Below are positions 9,436 through 18,941 of a DNA stretch of 64,000 bases, one piece after another. A program made the position numbers and the translations under genes. Positions within the stretch are counted from its first letter, which is position 1, and each line of letters starts with the position of its first letter. Below the pieces are notes generated by a model, which worked only from the letters and a program-made list of their open reading frames with translations, was not told the DNA's origin and ran no database searches. This DNA is from Zongyangia hominis (GTDB lineage: Bacteria > Bacillota > Clostridia > Oscillospirales > Ruminococcaceae). The stretch spans positions 178,079 to 242,078 of the forward strand of contig NZ_JACRTC010000004.1 of the NCBI RefSeq assembly GCF_014385095.1, in the 5' to 3' direction.

Positions 9436-10182
9436 ATGATTGACTTTCACCCCATAGGTCCTCAGACCTATCCGGTGCATATCTATGACTTTTGTTGTGA
9501 TCAGACGGACCGGATGAAGCCCTCTTATCTATTGCGGTGGATGGAGGAGTTTGCCTCCGCCCATGTAGCCGCCATGGGTTTGGGGCGACGGGAGCTGATG
9601 GAGGCCGACATGGTATTTCTTCTTTCCCGCATGACGGTGCGCGTCACCCGCATGCCCCAGGCGGGCGAGGACGTGGAAGTGACAACGTGGGAGAGAGGGG
9701 CCAGCGGGCCTCTCTATAACCGTGAGTTTTCCGTCCGGCCCGCAGGGGGAGAGGAACCGTTAGCGGAAGCCACCACCCAGTGGATGTTGGTCAATCCCAC
9801 CACCCGGCGGATACTGCGGCCCAAGCAGGTGGGTTTCGAGACGCCCAAACAGCCCTTTGCCGCCGCGGTGGAGGATTTGGGACGCCTGAAGCTGCCCGTC
9901 CAGATGGCAGCGGTAGGAGAGCGGGTTGTGCGCTATGCGGATATTGACCGCAACGGTCATCTCAATAACGCTGTCTACGCCGATATCCTCTGTGATTATA
10001 GCGGCGTGGATTTGACAAAGGAGCGGGTCAGCGGCTTTTATCTCTCCTTTGTCCACGAGGCCCTGCCTGGCCAGACCCTTCAGATTGCCACGGCCCGGGA
10101 ACAGGGCCGCGTCTTGATGGAGGGCAGGGTAGGCGAGACCATCTGTTTTGAGGGGATTTTGGATACGGTCCCAGTACGTTGA
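9436..10182 (+). CDS. Acyl-ACP thioesterase (FatA/FatB-like)
   Basis: The 248-residue protein has two hotdog domains. The N-terminal one carries MKPSYLLRWMEEFASAHVAAMG near residues 16-37, and the second carries DIDRNGHLNNAVYADIL near 172-188, the conserved Asp-x-Asn-x-His-x-Asn-Asn pattern of bacterial acyl-ACP thioesterases. It would hydrolyse acyl-ACP to free fatty acid in the cytoplasm. ATG 9436 follows GGGAGGAAAAGGA. The repeat locus ends only about 20 bases upstream, so the repeat forms much of its 5' context. Confidence 0.88.
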   Translation: MIDFHPIGPQTYPVHIYDFCCDQTDRMKPSYLLRWMEEFASAHVAAMGLGRRELMEADMVFLLSRMTVRVTRMPQAGEDVEVTTWERGASGPLYNREFSVRPAGGEEPLAEATTQWMLVNPTTRRILRPKQVGFETPKQPFAAAVEDLGRLKLPVQMAAVGERVVRYADIDRNGHLNNAVYADILCDYSGVDLTKERVSGFYLSFVHEALPGQTLQIATAREQGRVLMEGRVGETICFEGILDTVPVR

Positions 10183-10364
10183 TACCAGCGCCTGGCTCGG
10201 AGAAAAGCTCCGGACCGGGCGCTTTTTGCTTCCCGGTATGGAAGAAAAGGAAGGGAACTTCCTTTCTTTGGAATAGGAGCCGGTGGTTCACTTATTTATC
10301 AAGGAAAAGCGAGAAAGCATCATAAATTTTTGGCACATTTTACGAAAAAAAGCGCAAATTTCTA

Positions 10365-10393
10365 TTGAACTAAGAGAAGGTTCGTGCTAAAAT
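10365..10393 (+). promoter_or_regulatory. Sigma-A promoter of the guaB leader
   Basis: TTGAAC at 10365-10370 and TAAAAT at 10388-10393 with exactly 17 bases between. It starts a leader of about 225 bases before the guaB ATG. The preceding stretch 10183-10360 contains a short hairpin (CCGGACCGGGCGC, 10210-10222) and nothing coding that I can support. Confidence 0.75.
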
Positions 10394-10399
10394 ATAAGA

Positions 10400-12104
<1,705 letters not shown>

Positions 12105-12120
12105 TGCTTTTCATCATGAT

Positions 12121-12154
12121 AAAGGCCGCGGTCCGTTTGGACCGCGGCCTTTTT
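12121..12154 (+). terminator. guaB terminator
   Basis: AAAGGCCGCGGTCC, a GTTT loop, then GGACCGCGGCCTTTTT: a 14-bp stem 16 bases after the guaB stop. Confidence 0.95.
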
Positions 12155-12235
12155 GACAGCGCGATTTAAATTCTTGGAGGAAACGAGCTATATCTTTGCG
12201 CCGACCAGGCATTCCATCGTTTGCAACGCCCGGAC

Positions 12236-12271
12236 AAAGAAAGGACCACCCAAAAGGGTGGTCCTTTCTTT
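12236..12271 (-). terminator. Terminator of the secreted Thr/Pro-repeat protein gene
   Basis: AAAGAAAGGACCACCC and GGGTGGTCCTTTCTTT form a long stem between convergent genes. U-rich on both strands, so it can stop either direction. Confidence 0.85.
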
Positions 12272-12274
12272 GTT

Positions 12275-13777
12275 TTATTCGGCGTCGGGGGTGCTGGTGG
12301 TAGTGCCAGCTTCGGAGGAAGATGCATCGGCGCCGGAAGAATGAGAAGAAGAAGTGTTATCAGTGTCTATCTGTGGAGCATCGCTTGCGGCGTTATCGCC
12401 GTCAGTGAGAAGGCTGTTGCTTGGGGTCTCGGTGCCGGGTTCGTCGCCCACTTCTTCGCTCATCGGGACGACTTCATCGTTTGCATTGATGGTCTCGATG
12501 TCGGGTAGGGGGGACCAATGCTCGGTATCGGTGGTCATCTCTTCCTGGAGTTTCGCCCACCAATCGGTATTGGCATCTTTAAACCCGGAGAGGGAGGTGT
12601 GTTCCAGTTTGCCCCACTGATTGAAGGAAGTGTACTCATACCAGACGTTGTCGTCGGGGTTCCAGACCAGGTTGGTAAACCACTGGGTGCCTTTGCGGAC
12701 GACGCCGGAGGTGTTGGCGTAAACGATGGGGGTCCATTGGGTTGTGCCGTCATCCAGCTTGTAGGGGGTGAAGTAGACGTGGAGGTAAAGGTCTTCGCTC
12801 TTGTGATGGAGCGTGGCCTCTGCAAAGGCGGAACCCAGGGAATCCCAGAAGATGCCCTCTTCGCCGTGATCGGCCACCAATTTGTCGCGGAACAGGTCGT
12901 TGGAGGCGTAGAATTTGCCGAGCAGCTCGGTGCGCTCGTCGTTGGTGGTGCAGGCGTTGAACTGGTCGATCAGTTCCAGCGCATATTCATACCAGGTGGA
13001 AGCCAGAACCTTGGAAGGATTGGGCGCGGGCTCCGGAGTGGTGGTGACTTCGGGAGTGGTGGTAACTTCCGGGGTCGTGGTGACTTCCGGGGTCGTGGTA
13101 ACTTCCGGGGTCGTGGTAACTTCGGGAGTGGTGGTAACTTCCGGGGTAGTGGTAACTTTCGGAGTGGTGGTAACTTCGGGAGTGGTAGTGACTTTCGGAG
13201 TGGTGGTGACTTCGGGAGTGGTGGTAACTTCCGGGGTCGTGGTAACTTTCGGAGTGGTAGTGACTTCGGGAGTGGTGGTGACTTTCGGGGTCGTGGTAAC
13301 TTCCGGAGTGGTAGTGACTTTCGGAGTGGTAGTGACTTCGGGAGTGGTGGTGACTTTCGGAGTCGTGGTGACGGCGGGAATCGTAGTGACTTGCGGTGCG
13401 GTTGTGACGGCTGCGGATGTCGTGGTGGCCGGACGTCTGGTCACCGGGATATCATTGTCGGCATTCGTCTGGGGAGCGTCGGCTTCCGTGGTCGGGGCGC
13501 CAACTGCAGCGCGGTTCGCAGTGGTGACGGCCGCTGCCGGAGCGGCAGCCTGGGTGTTGGGAAGGGCGGCCTGCGGCACCGGATTCTCACTGAGTTCCGT
13601 CAGTCCCTGGGGCTGCTGCGCCTGGGGGATCTGCTGATCCTCAATGCGGATTTGATCGCCATTTGTCTGGCTCAGTGCGGGCTGCGCATAGATGGAAACA
13701 CCCATGATCATGAGCAACAAAAGGGAAGAGACCACAGTTTTGATTCGGTTGCGCCACTTTTTATTTGTCTGTTTCAT
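12275..13777 (-). CDS. Secreted protein with TTTPEV/TTTPKV repeats
   Basis: The 500-residue product starts at ATG 13777, with AAAGAGGTG just upstream on the minus strand. It has a signal peptide (MKQTNKKWRNRIKTVVSSLL, a hydrophobic core, then a YAQPALS cleavage region), an Ala/Pro/Gln-rich linker, and about 18 hexapeptide repeats TTTPEV or TTTPKV. A C-terminal domain of about 175 residues rich in Trp/Tyr (STWYEYALELIDQFNAC, NPDDNVWYEYTSFNQW) follows, then an acidic Ser/Thr tail ending STPDAE. There is no LPXTG motif or transmembrane anchor. The repeat is probably an extended, possibly glycosylated stalk. I do not recognise the globular domain. Another secreted protein in this window (45998-47638) shares the architecture of signal, low-complexity region and unknown domain, not the sequence. 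Confidence 0.8.
   Translation of the reverse strand: MKQTNKKWRNRIKTVVSSLLLLMIMGVSIYAQPALSQTNGDQIRIEDQQIPQAQQPQGLTELSENPVPQAALPNTQAAAPAAAVTTANRAAVGAPTTEADAPQTNADNDIPVTRRPATTTSAAVTTAPQVTTIPAVTTTPKVTTTPEVTTTPKVTTTPEVTTTPKVTTTPEVTTTPKVTTTPEVTTTPEVTTTPKVTTTPEVTTTPKVTTTPEVTTTPEVTTTPEVTTTPEVTTTPEVTTTPEVTTTPEPAPNPSKVLASTWYEYALELIDQFNACTTNDERTELLGKFYASNDLFRDKLVADHGEEGIFWDSLGSAFAEATLHHKSEDLYLHVYFTPYKLDDGTTQWTPIVYANTSGVVRKGTQWFTNLVWNPDDNVWYEYTSFNQWGKLEHTSLSGFKDANTDWWAKLQEEMTTDTEHWSPLPDIETINANDEVVPMSEEVGDEPGTETPSNSLLTDGDNAASDAPQIDTDNTSSSHSSGADASSSEAGTTTSTPDAE
13020..13380 (-). repeat. 18-bp coding minisatellite (TTTPEV/TTTPKV)
   Basis: About 18 tandem 18-bp units encode alternating Glu and Lys variants; the start-proximal half alternates PKV/PEV regularly and the end-proximal six are all PEV. 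Because the period is a multiple of three with no stops, several other frames are also open here. Confidence 0.95.
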
Positions 13778-13986
13778 AATGGTCACCTCTTTGTGTATGA
13801 TAAAGCGTTTGATTCTTGTTTCTATGACTCTATGATACTCCTTACAGGTCACAGAGCGGTCACAAATATAAAATTTAGGAGAAATTTTTAGAAATAAAAT
13901 AACTTCTAACCAAATGATGTGACGGAGCATCCGCCACCTCTCATTTTCCACCATGCCATGGAAGGTTTGTGAAAAAGAGGAGATGA

Positions 13987-14015
13987 TTGCCCCCAGCGTT
14001 TTGCCGTGGTATACT
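13987..14015 (+). promoter_or_regulatory. aroE promoter
   Basis: TTGCCC at 13987-13992 and TATACT at 14010-14015 with a 17-base spacer, about 125 bases ahead of aroE. The rest of the divergent gap 13778-14139 is AT-rich near 13860-13910 and probably holds the promoter of the minus-strand secreted protein, which I cannot place exactly. Confidence 0.7.
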
Positions 14016-14139
14016 AAAGATACGAAAGAGCCGTCAAATGGAACCTGATAGGACGGCGGGTTTCCCTCGCGCTTAACCCGGCGGAAGGCAGGGAACGGAC
14101 AGGAGAAAACGGTGTTGCGCCGGAGAAAAGGAGATCACC

Positions 14140-14994
14140 ATGGCAAAATGTTATCGTGCGGAGCTGGTAGGGGCGTTTGGCTGCCCCATTGATGAAAATC
14201 CCACCGGCGTAATGGAAGAAGCGGCTTTCGCCGCCAAGGGCCTCAACTACCGCTACTTGACCATCAAAGTCAACGACGGCGATCTAAAGCCGGCGATTGA
14301 GGCGGTGCGCGCCTTTCATATGAGAGGCGTCAACTGTACCATACCCCACAAGGTGAAGGTATTAGAGTATCTGGATGAGCTGTCGGAAGCGGCGTCCATT
14401 ATCGGTGCCGTCAATACGATCATCAATAACGACGGCAAGCTCTTCGGCGAAAATACCGATGGCAAAGGTTTTATTACCTCCCTAAAGGACGCGGGCGTCG
14501 GCATCGAGGGGAAAAATATCACCGTCCTGGGCGCCGGCGGCGCGGCGCGGGCCATTGCGGTGGAATGTGCGCTGGCGGGGGCGAAAAAGGTGACCATCGC
14601 CAACCGGGATAAGGAGCGGGGAGAAGAGCTCACAAAGCTCATCAGCGATAAAACCCCGGCGGAGGGAGCCTTTATTCTCTGGGACCGGCCGGTGGAGGTG
14701 CCGGCGGACACCGATATCTTTGTCAATGCCACTTCGGTGGGGCTCTTTCCCAATGTCAATGACAAACCCGATGTCAACTATGACACAGTGACTTCCCGGA
14801 TGGTGGTCAGCGATGTCATTTTCAATGATCCCCACACCCTCTTTCTCCAAGAGGCGGAGAAGAGAGGGGCCAAGACGGTCAACGGCCTGGGGATGCTGGT
14901 CAATCAAGGCGCGGTCAATTTCACCCTCTGGACAGGGGTGGAGGCGCCCATCGACGTGATGACCCAGACGCTCAAAGATGAATTTGGCCTTTAA
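14140..14994 (+). CDS. aroE: Shikimate dehydrogenase family protein
   Basis: The 284-residue protein has the substrate-binding GVNCTIPHKVKVLEYLDEL near 66-84 with the catalytic Lys, GENTDGKGF near 107-115 with catalytic Asp, the NADP loop GAGGAARAI near 131-139 and NRDKERGEEL after the second strand. It reduces 3-dehydroshikimate to shikimate, or acts on quinate if of the YdiB type. The N-terminus lacks the usual Ser-x-Ser (here GCPIDENPTG), so an AroE-like paralogue is possible. ATG follows AAAAGGAGATCACC. Confidence 0.85.
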   Translation: MAKCYRAELVGAFGCPIDENPTGVMEEAAFAAKGLNYRYLTIKVNDGDLKPAIEAVRAFHMRGVNCTIPHKVKVLEYLDELSEAASIIGAVNTIINNDGKLFGENTDGKGFITSLKDAGVGIEGKNITVLGAGGAARAIAVECALAGAKKVTIANRDKERGEELTKLISDKTPAEGAFILWDRPVEVPADTDIFVNATSVGLFPNVNDKPDVNYDTVTSRMVVSDVIFNDPHTLFLQEAEKRGAKTVNGLGMLVNQGAVNFTLWTGVEAPIDVMTQTLKDEFGL

Positions 14995-15004
14995 TCGGCG
15001 AAGA

Positions 15005-15037
15005 AAAGGGCGCTATCTATAAGATAGCGCCCTTTTT
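15005..15037 (+). terminator. aroE terminator
   Basis: AAAGGGCGCTATCT, a short loop, then AGATAGCGCCCTTTTT, 10 bases after the aroE stop. Confidence 0.92.
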
Positions 15038-15113
15038 GTAATAGTTATTATGGAGAAACGGTGGATAACGGGAGAAAAAGCACAGGATAGCACCCTGGCT
15101 CCCCAGTTTCACC

Positions 15114-15386
15114 TCAAGCAGTAGGGGAGGAAGCACCGGGAAATTTGGGGTCATCTGTTTCACCCAAGAGCCAAGCGGCGGAGACTTTGAGCACCTTGGC
15201 CAAGGCAACCAGTTGGATTGTGGTCACCGGTCGGGTCCCGGCCTCGATTTTCCCGATGGAGCTGTCGGTCAGTTTGATGCCCAACACTTGCAGACGGGCA
15301 CTAATATCCTTTTGGGTAGCTTTAGGCGACTCCGACAGACGAGCCTGCCGCAGACGCATGCCAATCAAATTTTTATCCTCTTTCAT
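15114..15386 (-). CDS. Xre-family HTH regulator
   Basis: The 90-residue protein is read from ATG 15386, which has GTAGGTG 6 bases upstream on the minus strand. A Cro/CI-type HTH spans about residues 8-70 (RLRQARLSESPKATQKDISA then SSIGKIEAGTRPV) and a short tail ends GASSPTA. It is divergent from the small gene at 15494. The 100-base gap contains overlapping promoters and an AATCGGAC-GTCCGATT dyad, so autoregulation plus control of the neighbour is likely. It may be a prophage or mobile-element remnant. Confidence 0.85.
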   Translation of the reverse strand: MKEDKNLIGMRLRQARLSESPKATQKDISARLQVLGIKLTDSSIGKIEAGTRPVTTIQLVALAKVLKVSAAWLLGETDDPKFPGASSPTA

Positions 15387-15414
15387 TTTTTGCACCTACA
15401 TCAATGCCTTTTAC

Positions 15415-15444
15415 TTGATTATAGGTAATAAAAAGTGTTATAAT
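15415..15444 (+). promoter_or_regulatory. Promoter of the small gene at 15494
   Basis: TTGATT at 15415-15420 and TATAAT at 15439-15444, spacer 18. The minus-strand TATAAT at 15423-15418 lies within the same stretch, so divergent promoters overlap. Confidence 0.7.
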
Positions 15445-15462
15445 CGGACTGTAGGTCCGATT
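15442..15462. promoter_or_regulatory. Operator-like inverted repeat
   Basis: AATCGGAC, a 5-base spacer (TGTAG), then GTCCGATT: perfect 8-bp arms overlapping the -10 and start region of the rightward promoter. Its position suits the binding site of the divergent Xre regulator. The assignment is inferred. Confidence 0.6.
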
Positions 15463-15493
15463 AAGGAACTTTGTTAGTAAAAGAGGTGTAAAA

Positions 15494-15682
15494 ATGTCAG
15501 CCTTCGATGAAGAGTTTGAGTCTTATTTGCGAGAGAATGATGACCTGGGAAAGGGAGTTGATTCCAAGGAAATCAGCCGCCGTGCTTTCCTTGCGGGTTG
15601 GCATGCGAGTCAGCGTCAGATGGCGCGATTACAAACACAAATCGAGATGCATTTGGGCAAGGAAAAAGGCAAGGAAAAATAG
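15494..15682 (+). CDS. Small hypothetical protein divergent from an Xre regulator
   Basis: The 62-residue acidic/amphipathic protein (MSAFDEEFESYLRENDD at the start, KGKEK at the end) is preceded by AAAGAGGTG at good spacing and by a clear promoter. It is followed directly by a terminator. There is no signal peptide or membrane segment and I do not recognise a family. The regulated, self-terminated unit argues that it is a real gene. Confidence 0.7.
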   Translation: MSAFDEEFESYLRENDDLGKGVDSKEISRRAFLAGWHASQRQMARLQTQIEMHLGKEKGKEK

Positions 15683-15703
15683 CCGCTTTCTGCGGCTTTT
15701 TTT
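15681..15703 (+). terminator. Terminator of the small gene at 15494
   Basis: AGCCGC, a TTTCT loop, then GCGGCT followed by TTTTTTT, overlapping the TAG stop codon. Confidence 0.8.
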
Positions 15704-15942
15704 CGCAAAAGGACATTGCGTGAGACGCCGATGTCTCAGCGCATGAGTGTTTGGAGCGAAGCGGAAGTAGCCGCCTGAGCGGCTATTGTTTGCGCATAGG
15801 GCGGAACGTGAAACGCGAAAGCCTTTAAGAGCGCGGCGAAAATTCTACTAAAAAGCAAAGCGCAGGGCGTGAGAACACAAGCGGACATCAGCGCCGCCCC
15901 GATAAAAAAGCGAAAGCGGCCGGAACGTTCCGGTCGCTTTTT
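15704..15942 (+). other. Non-coding stretch ending in a terminator
   Basis: About 240 bases with several local hairpins (GAGACGCCGATGTCTC at 15722-15737; AGTAGCCGC-CTGA-GCGGCTATT near 15767-15788) and a final AAAAAGCGA...CCGGAACGTTCCGG...TCGCTTTTT intrinsic terminator at 15904-15942. No supported coding frame. It could be a small RNA or remnant sequence. I see no match to 6S, SRP, tmRNA or RNase P signatures. Confidence 0.4.
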
Positions 15943-16064
15943 GCTTGGTTAAATAGGAGGAAATTCCCCATAATAAAAAAGAAGCAACGTCAGAGCGCTG
16001 CGGTCTGCCACGCATTTTGATCAATTTAGGCGCCGCGTCAGTTGTCAGGAAGGGGAAATGCCAC

Positions 16065-16772
16065 GTGGAACATTTAATAGAACTCAAAGATGTCTATAAA
16101 ATTTATAACGAAGGGGAGAGCGAGGTCCGGGCGCTGGATGGGGTATCCATCGCCATTGACCAAGGGGAATTTGCCGCCATCATTGGCCATTCGGGCTCAG
16201 GCAAATCCACCATGATGAACATCCTAGGCTGTTTGGACATCCCTTCTTCGGGGGAATACCTGCTGGCGGGGGAGCAGGTATCCCATATGGACGACGACCG
16301 GCTCTCGCGCATCCGCGGCCGGAAAATCGGCTTTATCTTCCAGGGTTTTAACCTGATACCCAGCCTGGATGCCATGGAAAATGTGGAACTGCCCCTCATT
16401 TACCGGGGCATCCCCCGGGAAGAGCGTCACAAACTGGCCCGGGAAAGCCTCTGCCGTGTCGGATTGGGGCAAAGGCTCGACCACCGGCCCAGCCAGATGT
16501 CGGGCGGCCAGCAGCAGCGGGTGGCCATCGCCCGGGCTATCGCGGCAAAGCCCCCCATCCTGCTGGCCGACGAGCCCACCGGAAACCTGGATTTCGCCGC
16601 GGGGCAGGAGGTCATGGAAATCCTGCGGGGCCTGCACGACGAGGGGCACACCGTGGTGCTCATCACCCACGACAGCGAGATTGCAGCGTCCGCGCCCCGG
16701 GCCATCCAGCTCTTTGACGGCAAGGTCACCGAGGACCGCCGCCACCGGCTGCGCCGGGGCAAGCCGCGCTGA
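16065..16772 (+). CDS. ABC transporter ATP-binding protein (MacB/LolD type), no permease partner
   Basis: From GTG 16065, with AGGAAGGGG 9 bases upstream, the product is 235 residues; an ATG at 16017 lacks a good site. Walker A is GHSGSGKST near 41-49, the Q-loop FQGFNLIPSLDAMENVELP near 90-108, the signature MSGGQQQRVAIARA near 146-159, Walker B ILLADEPTGNLD near 168-179 and the switch His in ITHDSEIAA near 205. This is the lipoprotein/efflux type that normally pairs with an FtsX-like permease, but none lies nearby. The last 13 residues (EDRRHRLRRGKPR) and the stop are encoded by the adjoining repeat. Confidence 0.88.
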   Translation: MEHLIELKDVYKIYNEGESEVRALDGVSIAIDQGEFAAIIGHSGSGKSTMMNILGCLDIPSSGEYLLAGEQVSHMDDDRLSRIRGRKIGFIFQGFNLIPSLDAMENVELPLIYRGIPREERHKLARESLCRVGLGQRLDHRPSQMSGGQQQRVAIARAIAAKPPILLADEPTGNLDFAAGQEVMEILRGLHDEGHTVVLITHDSEIAASAPRAIQLFDGKVTEDRRHRLRRGKPR

Positions 16773-17050
16773 GGCGCAACGGTGACCTAAGCCCGGGTGA
16801 CGCAGCGGTGTTGCGGAGAAAAACCAAGTGCGCGCCACCGGCTGCGCCGGGGCAAGCCGCGCTGAGGCGCAACGGTAACCTAAGCCCGGGTGACGCGACA
16901 GTGTTGCGGAGGAAACCAAGTGCGCGCCACCGGCTGCGCCGGGGCAAGCCGCGCTGAGGCGCAACGGTAACCTAAGCCCGGGTGACGCGACAGTGTTGCG
17001 GGGAAACCAAGTGCGCGCCACCGGCTGCGCCGGGGCAAGACAAGAGCGCG
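16735..17050 (+). repeat. Interspersed repeat locus 3, three tandem units
   Basis: Three near-identical copies of about 92 bases: CGCCACCGGCTGCGCCGGGG, AAGCCGCGCTGAGGCGCAACGG, then GTAACCTAAGCCCGGGTGAC and GCGACAGTGTTGCGG, starting near 16740, 16834 and 16924, with a fourth partial start at 17018. The first copy contains the stop codon of the ABC ATPase gene. Confidence 0.9.
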
Positions 17051-17108
17051 CTATCCTCGCCGGTAGGCGGAATAAAAAAAGCAGAATGCAAATTGCATTC
17101 TGCTTTTT

Positions 17109-17183
17109 TGGTGACCCGTACGAGATTCGAACTCGTGTAGCCGCCGTGAAAGGGCGGTGTCTTAACCACTTGACCAACGGGCC
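17109..17183 (-). tRNA. tRNA-Glu (TTC anticodon)
   Basis: On the minus strand: acceptor GGCCCGT pairs with ACGGGTC, discriminator A, encoded CCA. The anticodon stem-loop is CCGCC-CTTTCAC-GGCGG with TTC at 34-36, and the T-arm is ACGAGTTCGAATCTCGT. 75 bases including CCA. Confidence 0.95.
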
Positions 17184-17218
17184 GTTTCACCATCCTCCTA
17201 TTGGAGGATGGGTATGAA

Positions 17219-17295
17219 TGGTAGCGGCAAATGGATTTGAACCATCGACACTTCGGGTATGAACCGAATGCTCTAGCCAACTGAGCTATGCCGCC
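17219..17295 (-). tRNA. tRNA-Met (CAT anticodon, elongator type)
   Basis: On the minus strand: acceptor GGCGGCA pairs with TGCCGCT (one G-U), D-arm AGCTCAGTTGGCTAGAGC, anticodon loop TTCATAC within TTCGG...CCGAA, T-arm ATGGTTCAAATCCAT, encoded CCA. A fully paired acceptor end and the absence of three G-C pairs at the anticodon stem base argue against initiator tRNA. A TilS-modified tRNA-Ile (CAT) cannot be fully excluded. Confidence 0.9.
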
Positions 17296-17429
17296 ATAAA
17301 ACGCCCGTAAAGTTACTGAGCGAATTATATTCTACACTACATTTTTTTGTTTGTCAACACTTTTTCCGCTATCTCCCGTGGAAATTTGTTTCACAGAGGA
17401 AGAAAACGCCGGAAATCGACCTGGATAGG

Positions 17430-18941
17430 TCAGCGGGCGCGGTCAGAGCGGCGAAAGAAGGCAAATTGTCCAAAAAAACCGGTCTTGACAAAATGGGGAC
17501 AGTAGGGATCGGTCGTGCCGAAAAGCGCCACCACCTCACTGCGCAAGAGATTTTTGCAGTGGTGCCGCTGCCAACCCTCGGCACAGGTGTGGATGATGAC
17601 GTCGCACCGATCGTCAGGACGCTGCAGGATACTTTGCCGTACCCGCAGTGAGACAATTTTGTTCTTAGGGATTACTACAGTGTGTAGATAAAACCCGGTT
17701 GAATAACGGAAGGTATAACAAGAACCGTCAAATCCGATGCCGGAGCTGGCAAAATCTTCAATCCGTAAAATCATCCACCAATAAGAGGGGATGGAGGCCA
17801 TGAGGCCGATAAAGCCAATCAGGTCGCTCCAACTGGGGAAGATATTGCAAAGCAGCAGGGTGGCGAGCGGAAGCAGCAGACAGGGCCAGAATGGGTCGAT
17901 GATGAATTTGAAGATGGAGCCCAGGTTGGGTTTTGCCTCCCGCTTGGAAAGGGTAAACTCGGGCAGGAGCAGATGAAGGGTGCGGTGAAGCTCCCGCTCG
18001 GTGACCGCCGGGATGACGGCGGAGACGTCGCTTTTGTCCTTGCCAAACCCGGCGCAGTGGATAAAAGCGGTGTGAAGCCGGAGGATTTTGGTTAGCACGC
18101 TTTGGCGGATATCCAGGTAATTGATGGAATCCATGGCCAAACTGTAACTACGGTTAGTAAAAATACCCCCATGTATATACAGATTGTTATAAGAGCGGCG
18201 GACATAAAAGTTCTTGTGGCGGAAGAGATTGAGCAAAAACGCCACCAGCCAGCCGCCCAGGATGACGTAGGCCAGGGCCGCGGCAAAGGGCGGGATGCCG
18301 AAGGCGAAGGCCTTGGTGACCTGTTCGAAAGTGCCTACAATCCGGGTCTGGATTTCCTTACCCAAAATCTGGCCCAATGAGGAGATAAAGGTGGCCACAA
18401 AGACGACGCCGGCAAAGGAGTTGGATAGGATGGCGGAAAGGGCGGTGACATAGAGCTGCCGGGGGACATATTCCCGGATGGTGAAGCCCTCGGCCTGCCG
18501 GTCCTGCCGCAGGGTGCCGAAGATCTGCTGGGCGTCGGTGCGGCGGAGGATGAGGGTTAAATCGGCGTTTCGTTTTCCGCCGGCCAGGGTGTCCACCCGC
18601 AGGACCACGGCGCCGATGGGTTTGAGCCAGTACTGCCGGGTCACCGACAGGGTGGAAAGACGGGAGGCGGGCAGGAAGATGCGCTGGCGGAGGAAGACGC
18701 CGGTCTTCACAGTCAGGCCGGTTTTATCAAACCAGAAGACCAAATTCCACCAGATCAGCACGCCGATGGACACGATGAGGAGGACAATGATGATGTCCAT
18801 CCAGGCGCCGGAAAGCCAGGCGGTGAATCCGCCCCGGAGGGAGGAGAGAAAGCCGCGGGCCAGGGGGATCAGCAGCAGGTAGAGGTAGCGGGCCATACTG
18901 TTGACGATAAAGATGGGATGACAGCGATGGAGTTCTTTCAT
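17430..18941 (-). CDS. PH-domain (bPH_2/YdbT-like) membrane protein
   Basis: This 503-residue protein has several hydrophobic segments (near 12-32, 48-68, 165-190, 215-240 and 355-395) alternating with three bacterial PH-like domains (WFDKTGLTVKTGVFLRQRIF near 70-89; FYVRRSYNNLYIHGGIFTNR near 245-264; CYTFRYSTGFYLHTVVIPKN near 410-430). The layout matches the YdbT half of the YdbS-YdbT pair. The function is not firmly known; in Bacillus the pair is linked to resistance to antimicrobial peptides. Its start overlaps the upstream partner by 4 bases. No terminator stands out between its stop and the tRNAs. Confidence 0.78.
   Translation of the reverse strand: MKELHRCHPIFIVNSMARYLYLLLIPLARGFLSSLRGGFTAWLSGAWMDIIIVLLIVSIGVLIWWNLVFWFDKTGLTVKTGVFLRQRIFLPASRLSTLSVTRQYWLKPIGAVVLRVDTLAGGKRNADLTLILRRTDAQQIFGTLRQDRQAEGFTIREYVPRQLYVTALSAILSNSFAGVVFVATFISSLGQILGKEIQTRIVGTFEQVTKAFAFGIPPFAAALAYVILGGWLVAFLLNLFRHKNFYVRRSYNNLYIHGGIFTNRSYSLAMDSINYLDIRQSVLTKILRLHTAFIHCAGFGKDKSDVSAVIPAVTERELHRTLHLLLPEFTLSKREAKPNLGSIFKFIIDPFWPCLLLPLATLLLCNIFPSWSDLIGFIGLMASIPSYWWMILRIEDFASSGIGFDGSCYTFRYSTGFYLHTVVIPKNKIVSLRVRQSILQRPDDRCDVIIHTCAEGWQRHHCKNLLRSEVVALFGTTDPYCPHFVKTGFFGQFAFFRRSDRAR

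Noticed and set aside
12518-13891. Long plus-strand frame (about 457 codons, Gly/Arg/Ser-rich) and a Val/Thr-rich frame at 12915-13637
   Set aside because: Antisense shadows of the 18-bp TTTPEV minisatellite, open only because the repeat contains no stops in several frames; no ribosome binding site.
17380-17400. GTTTCACAG sequence resembling a parS half-site
   Set aside because: Only one arm matches; no palindrome.
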